DNA from: Azolla caroliniana
Lineage: Eukaryota > Polypodiophyta
NCBI GenBank assembly: GCA_043228905.1
Contig: JBHGNT010000017.1
Span: 3,534,001-3,598,000, forward strand
Length of the DNA: 64,000 nucleotides
Reading direction: 5' to 3'
This document shows, piece after piece, positions 56,840 to 64,000 of this stretch. A program made the position numbers and the translations under genes. The notes beneath the pieces were generated by a model. It did not search any database and had not been told where the DNA came from. It worked only from the letters and a program-made list of their open reading frames with translations. The number at the start of each line of letters is the position of its first letter. The stretch's first letter is position 1.

Positions 56840-57860
56840 GAGAGATACACGCAGAAGAATAGAGTAGGCCATTCTTGGCCGTGGAAACGTTGAGAAAGAT
56901 GATATTGTGTCTAAACAAGGGTTTCTCATGCCTCCCATGGTTTCCTCGCAAAATCTTGCCCTAATCTTGCAAGGAAGTTGCAAGAGAGAGAGAATAGATT
57001 TTTTGCCCCGAGCTATGGCTATGTACACCCATATCTACCAGAGCAGTCTGCGAATTCATGTATCTGAAGGAAACTATTTAGTATCAATGCTAATTGATCA
57101 GTTATGGATCCATGCCTAATGCACCAAATCCTTTCGGTTTGGTAATCTATGAGAACAAATCCACATGGAGATCCCTTGTTATTGGCTATGGTAAGTTTTC
57201 TGACAACCCATATCACGTTTTTCTTCTATACAAGAAAATGGAAGAAAATGATGGTATCCATGCTGATGCACCACTGTGTTTGGCATTGACCAAGAGCATG
57301 ATTTATATGATGAGATTTTTCAGTATGATATGTGGATGAGAATGTTTTTGTTTATGAGGGTGGATGTCTCAAAAAAGCACGAGAAATTTCTGACAAACCA
57401 CCTTCAGTTCTTCAAGATGTAAACTTGAGGTATGATTTTAGCTGTAATGATATATCAAGCATCAATGTGGGAAGAAGTCATCTATTATTTCGATACCATG
57501 CTATTTGAGGATATTTATCTGGATGAGAACACCTTCCTCTGTGTGTTAAGGGCTTGTCGTAGCACCAGAAAACATAATGAAAGGGAAAGAAATGCTCGTT
57601 GAGGCTGTAAAACAAGGCTCCGAAGTAGAGGATTTTCTTGGAAACATATTGATTGAGATGCATGCAAAAACCAATTTACTTGCCAAAATAGATCATATCG
57701 TTTTACTACATCAATTCCAGGGTATGGTTAGATGGACATCATTGATTGCAGGATATGCCAAAATTGAGCATTATATGGAAGCCCTATGCTTTCTAGAAGA
57801 AATACAGCAAGATGTTATCTCTACTGATGCAATTACATGTCTTTCATTATTTCCTCAAAT
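56840..57860 (+). pseudogene. PPR pseudogene, frameshifted
   Basis: Pieces of PPR motifs occur in order but in changing frames: VSEGNYLVSMLIDQLWIHA (57.05-57.12 kb), WRSLVIGYGKFSDNPYHVF (57.16-57.22 kb), FLGNILIEMHAKTNLLAKID (57.63-57.69 kb) and VRWTSLIAGYAKIEHYMEAL (57.73-57.79 kb). Stops lie between them and no E or DYW end is present. The first part has a diverged duplicate at 63.64-64.0 kb, and both copies follow a MITE of the same family, so the block was probably duplicated as a unit. Confidence 0.75.
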
Positions 57861-58862
57861 TTTCTTACTCAACTCTCTTCGAGCAATTATTATGTGTTAT
57901 TTTGAAAATTGCCTGGTCAATTCATCTCCTTTTCTCGATTAAATATGCTATTTCCTTACATTTAAAACGGTTTGGTGAAATTGAAACATTGTTAGACTTA
58001 TTCAAAGAGACAGGATTACTTCTGCTATCCACAATTCAGCTTGAGATACGAGAAATTTAGCCAAAGTTTACAGGGAGAAGTTGGGTTATTTCTTTGATCC
58101 ATTTCAATAGCTCATTTCTTTAATGTTTTGGAAAAAGAATACATATAATAAATCAGTCATTTGTGTACAAATGGACTCCATAATGGATGATGTGAAACAA
58201 ACGAAACATTTTGAAAAATTATCCTCCCAAAAGATCAATGGTCCATGTATAATGTGGACAAAAATTATGTGAAAGGGAGTAAAAAGCCCAAGATATATGA
58301 GAGGTATTAATTCCATCTCATTAATTTGAGAACATGCGAACCATTGCTAAATCTGTGTGGTACACTTTTGAATGTGATCTAAAATTTGATAAACAGTTAA
58401 GTTTTTTGCATTTTTTGTAATGTTTTTGCATATGGAATGTGTCTGCATATTTCACTATTCATGCATAGTAGTTGAAACTGAAATTCACCATCAAGTTATT
58501 TTACTATGAAACATTCATTATCTTCTGCTCATTATCTCATGCATGGGATTCATAATTTTATCAATGCATTCACAAGTTTATGAGACAGCCTACCATGTTT
58601 ATGCTATATATTAAATTTCTTTGTAAGCTTGATCATTGTTTTGTGTTTTAAACACCAATAAACACATAGGTGCTCATGTTTTATATAAAATCTTGTTCTT
58701 GATTTGTTTTTCATATACATAAGTTATAAACATGAATTATTTGTTATGTTTATGATGTTTAAATAGAGCATCTAATCTTGTTTGTTTGTATAATATTTAA
58801 GTATCGCAGCTTTCATAGTTCTTTTAGAGGAGAGCCAGGATCTTGACGAAGTGGATGGAGAT
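57861..58862. other. spacer and promoter region of the SDH7-like gene
   Basis: This is AT-rich DNA without a recognised exon. The last about 60 bases before 58863 read as the leader of the following gene. No clear TATA box was assigned. Confidence 0.4.
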
Positions 58863-60281
58863 ATGGCCCACAGATTGCGATCGCTATATGGTTTATTTGC
58901 ATCTACTAGAGCCTCTTCACGCATCCTCCAAAGAAGAAGCATCTCCATACCCCCTGGGGAACGAGAGAAAACGGTTTGTTTGTGAACTTTTTAAAGTTGA
59001 AACTTTGGATCCTACATTATTGTTTATGATAATGAATAGCGATAAAAAACACTAAGATTACTTGTAACACTTGTTTGATATTGGCTAGAGCATCCCTAAT
59101 GTTCTGACAAAATTAGGAAATATCCCTTTATAGTACAAAATGCAGTACCATTACCAAGGGGTATTGCATGATTTTCTAGAAACTTATGGATATGGTGGTA
59201 AATTTCTGAAAAGTTGCAGATTTTGGTATTTTTGTCCTGATTAATATTCAGGCTTCATTCTACACACTGGTTTATCTTTGGTTGTCACCTGACAAAGAGT
59301 GTTGAAGTCATTCCCAAGAGTTGCCAAGAGTTGAACTCGCAAGAACCCCATGGAACCAAATTTCTTCACCACAAGTCCAAAACAATGTCTTCATATGAAA
59401 ATGACAACAATTTGAGCTGCACTAAAACGTTTGAGCATGTTGATTGATTGTGTAGTTGTTTGGATAAATATTAGGTCAATGACCATACTGAACAAAACTA
59501 CAAAAAACAGTCTCCCACCATGAGTCTTTTCATATTATAGTGCTATACTTCAAACTAAACATGTGGTAATCAATCTAATGATGAAGTGGAAAATAGAGAA
59601 TACACAGACCTAAATTCAATCAAGTAACAATGGAGAGGGTTGATTACAACAGAGGGTTTCATACAATGAGAACTTCTTCTTATGTGCTTCTGAGGTAGAC
59701 CACTTAATGGTGAAGTGAAGAATACAGAACTCTCTAAGGTTCCCTAAATTCAATATGTTCCTTACTGTCTGCTACTTCCAATGCTCCACTCTTTCTGTTA
59801 ATCACATGCAATAGTATAGACTGAGCTTGTTGGCACCAATAGTGTATTGTAAACGGGTTCCATTAAAGTAGAGATCATGTATGACTAATATTTATTACAC
59901 ACATGCATACAAATCATTCAGCTTCTTTCGAGACATTGATCTAGTATTTTTCACTTTCTCTAGTAAAATTTGTTTATGCATTTATGAAGTTTGTTTTTCT
60001 TCTCACTAGCTTCTAGAGGAGGATTCAGCTCTTAAACATTTCAAATCAAGCAAAGAGACGGCGCGTCGTGTGAAGAGACTCGGTGATGTTCTTGTCATTC
60101 TTGTCAGTGCTGGTAAGAATCTCGCAGTGTAGAAAGGCAAAAACAAAAATCTTGTTTTTTCTATACAATTTTCGTTGAGTTCACTGATTATTTAATTTTT
60201 TATTGTTTAGGTTGTATTTATCAAATATATGACGTGACTCAGCAGCGGAGAGTGGAAAGATTAGAAACGAGCCAGAAGTAG
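58863..60281 (+). CDS. small mitochondrial-type single-pass protein, SDH7-like, 94 aa, 3 exons
   Basis: Exons are 58863-58973, 60010-60112 and 60211-60281. Donors are ACG|GTTTGT and CTG|GTAAGA, and the acceptors end CACTAG and GTTTAG. The phases are 0 and 1, and the frame ends at TAG. The protein begins MAHRLRSLYGLFASTRASSR, an Arg/Ser-rich, acid-free presequence typical of mitochondrial import. It continues with PPGEREKT, LLEEDSALKHFKSSKETARR and a hydrophobic helix (LGDVLVILVSAGCIYQIY, about residues 62-79), and ends in a basic/polar tail. The layout recalls the plant-specific succinate dehydrogenase (complex II) subunit SDH7, but that identity is from memory of the family and unproven. The gene model itself is well supported by splice sites and phase. 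An alternative is another small inner-membrane respiratory-chain subunit. Confidence 0.75.
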
Positions 60282-61539
60282 ATGAGGCTGAATGTTGCCG
60301 AACGATCTGGTTAATATACATATATTGGGAAGAAAGATTGTTAATATACATCTCTAATAATGAGAAATCATCTTTGGTGAAAGAGTTAGATTATGACACA
60401 TCAAATAATGAGAGATGTTTATCTTGATTGATAAGCGGTATTAGAAAAGAGACAAAAGGTTTTATTCATTTTTCATAACGGTTATACAAGGAAAACATGC
60501 CGAGCGTCACAAATGATGGTGCAAGTTATTGCTCTTGTTGAACGTTATTTTTAAACTAGGAGTCGCCTCTTGGTGATAATAGTGAATTTGTTAGTTTGTG
60601 AAATACCAGAGTTTCTTGTCTAGGAAGAAAGTAGGAAATTTTGAATTTCGTTATTTTTATCATTCAGATACCCTTGTAATGATTTCAATCAAGTATGGTA
60701 ATTTTAAATGGATCTGTTTATCTTTCTACAAATGTCCCTGTAGCTTTTTTCTTGGATACCCATTTTTAGTTAGTGATTAATTTAATGAGGAATATAACTC
60801 GATCTTGTAACAATGACCATGTCCAGTGTTAGTATGCATTTTGTTTCACAATATGACGTTATAAGATGGATCTAGTTTGAGAGATGTCATGGCTTGACAT
60901 TTTATAAAATGTTTTGTTTATGACTTGAGTGGTATATTTTCCATCCAAGCCCATGGGTTCCAAAACAAAGGAACAATTGAACTTATAAGTGTCTTTGGTC
61001 CATGATACATTTGATAGGAGTCCATTATTTGGGAGGTGAAATATATATACCTCAATTCATGGTTATGGTGTGCATGTTCTTGACAAATGGGATGAAGTTA
61101 ATGAAAGGTAAACAAAATAAAAAAGAATAATCTTGTGGTGACCTAGTATTTTAAGAAGACATACAGGAAGTTTTAGAGAGTAATGCAAAATACATGCAAC
61201 TTGCAATAAGCACGTGTTCTCCAAGAAGTAAGAGAAGTCAACAAAAGTTCAATTGAGCTAAGGTGATGATGTCCAATAGATTCACATAATTTCATACACA
61301 AAAAGTATTGACAATAATGTTTGGTGCTAATAATGATGACCACATCCCTTTGTGTTAATCACTTATAGTTGGATGCATCTTTAATATAAAATATCCTTTC
61401 ATTTAATGTCAAGAACATGAAAAAGACACTGAAAAGATTACAAATATCAACAAACAAGATGACTAAAGAATTGACTATCTAATGTTTTTTTATTTATTTA
61501 AAAGTAAAGATATCCTATCATTAGTATAAACAATTTACA
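60282..61539. other. intergenic, no gene recognised
   Basis: This contains the 3' flank of the small mitochondrial-protein gene and AT-rich DNA with no recognised feature. Confidence 0.5.
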
Positions 61540-62500
61540 ATATTTTGAACCTCTATGTGATTGGCGGGGGAAACAACCATTTCGGCGGCTGAAAATGCCA
61601 ATAAAGAGTGCCATAATTGGATGTCAAGAATGGAGTAGCTGTCTAGATACTAAGAAACAGACTCCGTTGAGCAATTTTAGCATCAGAATCTCCAACTATA
61701 CCATCCCATTGACCTTTCAAAGTATGAACTATGTCTAACCAAATGCTTGAAACCACTTCAGCTGGTGGTGTTTTAATTTGCTAGAAAACGAGAGAACACC
61801 TTGCCTTCCAAATGTGATATACTACAGTACTACTCAGTATCTCCCATACTGGTTGGACTTCCTTCCTTACTCCTGAAAACTGTAATGACAGCAGTGGTAA
61901 TGTATGAACACTTCCATATTTAGTGAAAAAACCATGGTCCATAGATTCATTGTCATAATGGAACACATCACGGACAAGTGATGTCCAAACCACCATGCCC
62001 CAAGTGAAAACCAATGGGGGAAAATAATTAGCAAAAATTCTAAGGAGTCGTTGCCATATCTGTTGAGACTCAATACATTCCCATAAACAATGTTTTTGAG
62101 TTTCCATTTGAAATTGACATCGAATACAATAAGAAGATACTCCCATTCTATGCAACCATGTGCCTACCGGCTAGGCCTGATGTACAACTAACCATTGTAC
62201 ATGTAATATTTTTTGTGGCTGTTTTCTTGCCCATAAAATAACCCAGAATTTTGCAAGGAACTGGGGAGTAATACCTTGTTGATTCCAATATTGAGATGCA
62301 GCTGGCAGCACATCACGTGTATCTGAAAGTACATGCCTTCCCAACTGTACAGAATATTGGAAGAAATTGAACTTGTTACCTGTGTAAGGATGTCCACTGA
62401 TAATCAATTGGGTCCCAATCTAATCTGAATATCGCTTTTTTAGCTAACACCCACAACTTCCAATGTGGCCTTATTTCCTCTATCATCGGTTTTTTAGCTG
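61540..62500 (-). mobile_element. LINE fragment carrying the zf-RVT domain
   Basis: Minus-strand frames at 62171-62407 and 61781-62155 contain NFFQYSVQLGRHVLS, FLAKFWVILWARKQPQKILH, a Cys/His cluster (CIRCQFQMETQKHCLWEC) and YHIWKARCSLVF. These match block by block the LINE copies at 5.0-5.8 and 7.1-8.1 kb. The frame is broken at about 62160 and the reverse transcriptase is missing, so it is a 5'-truncated dead copy. Confidence 0.8.
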
Positions 62501-63101
62501 ACTGTCTAATGTTTTGTCATTGTTGACACATAAATTGTCTTTGTGGTGAAATGTATTCTAGAATACATGGGATCAATGAGTTTTTCCTTCATACAAATGG
62601 TGGTTTTTGTTGTTTCTAATTCATATATTTCATGATTGAAAGAGTAGGCAAGGATTGGCATTGGAAGATTATATTTCTTTAAATGAAAGGATAGATAGAA
62701 GTGAAATATACACATATTAAGGATCCATGAGAAAAATGGATGCTTAAGAGCCAAAGCATTACATTGGGTTCCTTTTTTATTTAATTCTATATGCAATGAT
62801 ATCATTTTCCTTGTCATGAGCATACACCATCGTTGAAAATTGAAATTCTATCGTTAATAGGTTTGATTAGGCCAAAGAGAGGACATTTATCAATCTATGT
62901 TGACGAGCCCATATGGACAACCCTATAGTTTGCAAAAATCTTTTGTCTACATATAAAACCAAATGTTGATTAAATATTGATTTCATTAGCGACAACGTTC
63001 TACACTTAATTGTTTTTTCGACATAGCATAGGCATGGTGATTTCTTCGATGTAGCATAGCCATGTCCCTCCCTTGAATGTGCACCGCCACTTCACATGTA
63101 T
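62501..63101. other. short spacer, no gene recognised
   Basis: The minus-strand frame at 62506-62823 has no family likeness. Nothing else was noted. Confidence 0.5.
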
Positions 63102-63408
63102 TAGGAGTCGGCAATAGCTTGGCTCAAGCCTGAACCGAGCCGTTATACGGTTTGATAGTTTGACAGCTTAGTTCATCTTGGTTCAGGCTTGAGCCTCTTG
63201 AACCTGTTTGAGCTCAGTTTGGCAAGGCTCAAGTTGAACCTAACCGTTTAGGGACAAACCGTTTCCCAAACCGGTTAAGGCATGAACGGATTGACCAAAA
63301 CTAGATTAGCCAAACCAGTTAATCCTTAACCGGTTTAGGAACCGGTTCGGTTCAAGTTTGAAAAAGCCCAAACTGGATAAGCCGAAACCGAACCGTTACC
63401 TATTCCTA
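63102..63408. mobile_element. MITE-like element, second member of the 56-kb family
   Basis: The ends TAGGAGTCGGCAA and, reversed, TAGGAATAGGTAA form a 13-bp inverted repeat with three mismatches. The interior is dominated by AACCGGTT, CGGTTCGG and GAACCGAGCC words, as in the element at 56039-56274. There is no coding capacity. Confidence 0.65.
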
Positions 63409-63639
63409 TAAAATTTGTCATGTATATGAATCACATACTAGGTAACAGGTATGACTGTTGACACTCATCTCGGAGGTCGAGATTCTTGTCATTGTTATGT
63501 TCGATCGATCGATCTATCTCTATTCATTTCTGTACTAATTACTTGTTACATTATGATTGGGTGAAAGTGGATTCGATTCTGCGCTCAATCCTGGTTACGA
63601 TATTATCTCCTCTCTTTTGCTCCCTCATGGTAAAGATTG

Positions 63640-64000
63640 AAGAACAGAGAGAAACAGAGTGTATCAGAAAGACACAAAGTAGGCCTTTCTTGGCCGTGAA
63701 ATCCTTCAGAAAGATGATATTGTGCCTACACCCTCCCGTGGCTTCATCTCAGAAGCTTACATTAGTGGTGCGTGAAAATTGCAAGAGAGAAAGAAAAGCT
63801 TCTTTTGGCCTAAGCTATGGCAATGCATATCCATATCTGCAAAAGTGGCTTGCAAAGTCATGAAATAGTAGGGAACTACTTAGTCCCAATGCTGGTCAGT
63901 TATGGATCCATGTCTCATGCTCAAAAAGCTTTTGATTTACTCTCATTGAGCTCTCTCATTATTGGCTATGCCAAGCATTCCGACGACCCACATCGTGCTT
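63640..64000 (+). pseudogene. PPR pseudogene start, duplicate of the 57-kb copy, cut by the window end
   Basis: From about 63640 the sequence follows 56840-57200 closely (shared strings include TTCTTGGCCGTG, AAGATGATATTGTG and GCAAGAGAGA). Translated in shifting frames it gives YLQKWLAKS, LVPMLVSYGSMSHAQKAFDL-like and IIGYAKHSDDPHRA-like pieces, typical of a PPR motif pair. A TAG after LAKS breaks the leading frame. The window ends inside the array. Confidence 0.65.

Noticed and set aside
56573-57028. 151-codon minus-strand frame
   Set aside because: It runs through the (TG)n repeat and opposite the PPR pseudogene, and its peptide is low complexity.
1-64000. CRISPR array, operons, phage or bacterial defence genes
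   Set aside because: No regularly spaced direct repeats with unique spacers and no bacterial-type gene clusters. Splicing and retrotransposons show a eukaryotic nuclear genome.

Overview
The window looks like nuclear DNA of a land plant. It is AT-rich, has spliced genes with GT-AG introns, LINE and Ty1-copia retrotransposon remains, long simple repeats and several pentatricopeptide-repeat (PPR) sequences. The very large intronless PPR gene, the PPR pseudogenes and the LINE family with a C-terminal zf-RVT domain would fit a seed-free vascular plant such as a fern. That placement is inference. Nothing bacterial or CRISPR-like is present.

Layout. 1-2.4 kb: the first coding exon of a minus-strand gene that runs off the left edge, with a (CT)n 5' leader and a hexanucleotide minisatellite upstream. 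2.4-4.9 kb: a perfect 176-bp tandem duplication and a 34-bp perfect palindrome. 4.9-15.4 kb: a transposon cluster holding a 5'-truncated LINE on the plus strand, a broken PPR pseudogene, and a near full-length but dead minus-strand LINE. A solo copia LTR and a 1.9-kb hAT-like element are nested in that LINE. 16.7-20.6 kb: an intact intronless 1302-aa PPR gene. 23.5-24.85 kb: a three-exon minus-strand CYSTM microprotein gene. 28.9-32.3 kb: a decayed Ty1-copia element. 34.5-35.7 kb: an ATL-type RING-H2 E3 ligase gene with an ACGT-core repeat array upstream. 39.4-43.2 kb: a 12-exon minus-strand PLP-enzyme gene (aluminium-resistance / Met_gamma_lyase family). 44.7-47.6 kb: an 8-exon minus-strand gene for a three-KH RNA-binding protein resembling Arabidopsis BTR1. 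48-55 kb: mostly repeats. 55-58 kb: an RTE/LINE scrap, a MITE and a PPR pseudogene. 58.9-60.3 kb: a three-exon plus-strand gene for a 94-aa mitochondrial-type protein resembling SDH7. 61.5-64 kb: a third LINE fragment, a second MITE, and the start of a second copy of the 57-kb PPR pseudogene.

The functional genes do not form one pathway. They are six ordinary, mostly unrelated plant genes plus one truncated gene start, separated by repeats. Several (CYSTM, SDH7-like, BTR1-like, PLP enzyme) are built of exons too short to be seen as single open reading frames. I derived them by joining splice sites by eye: reading phase is kept at every junction and the joined proteins match known families. 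No new multi-gene system was found. The most distinctive signals are the modular PPR architecture, the ACGT-core array upstream of the RING gene, and the nested transposon.
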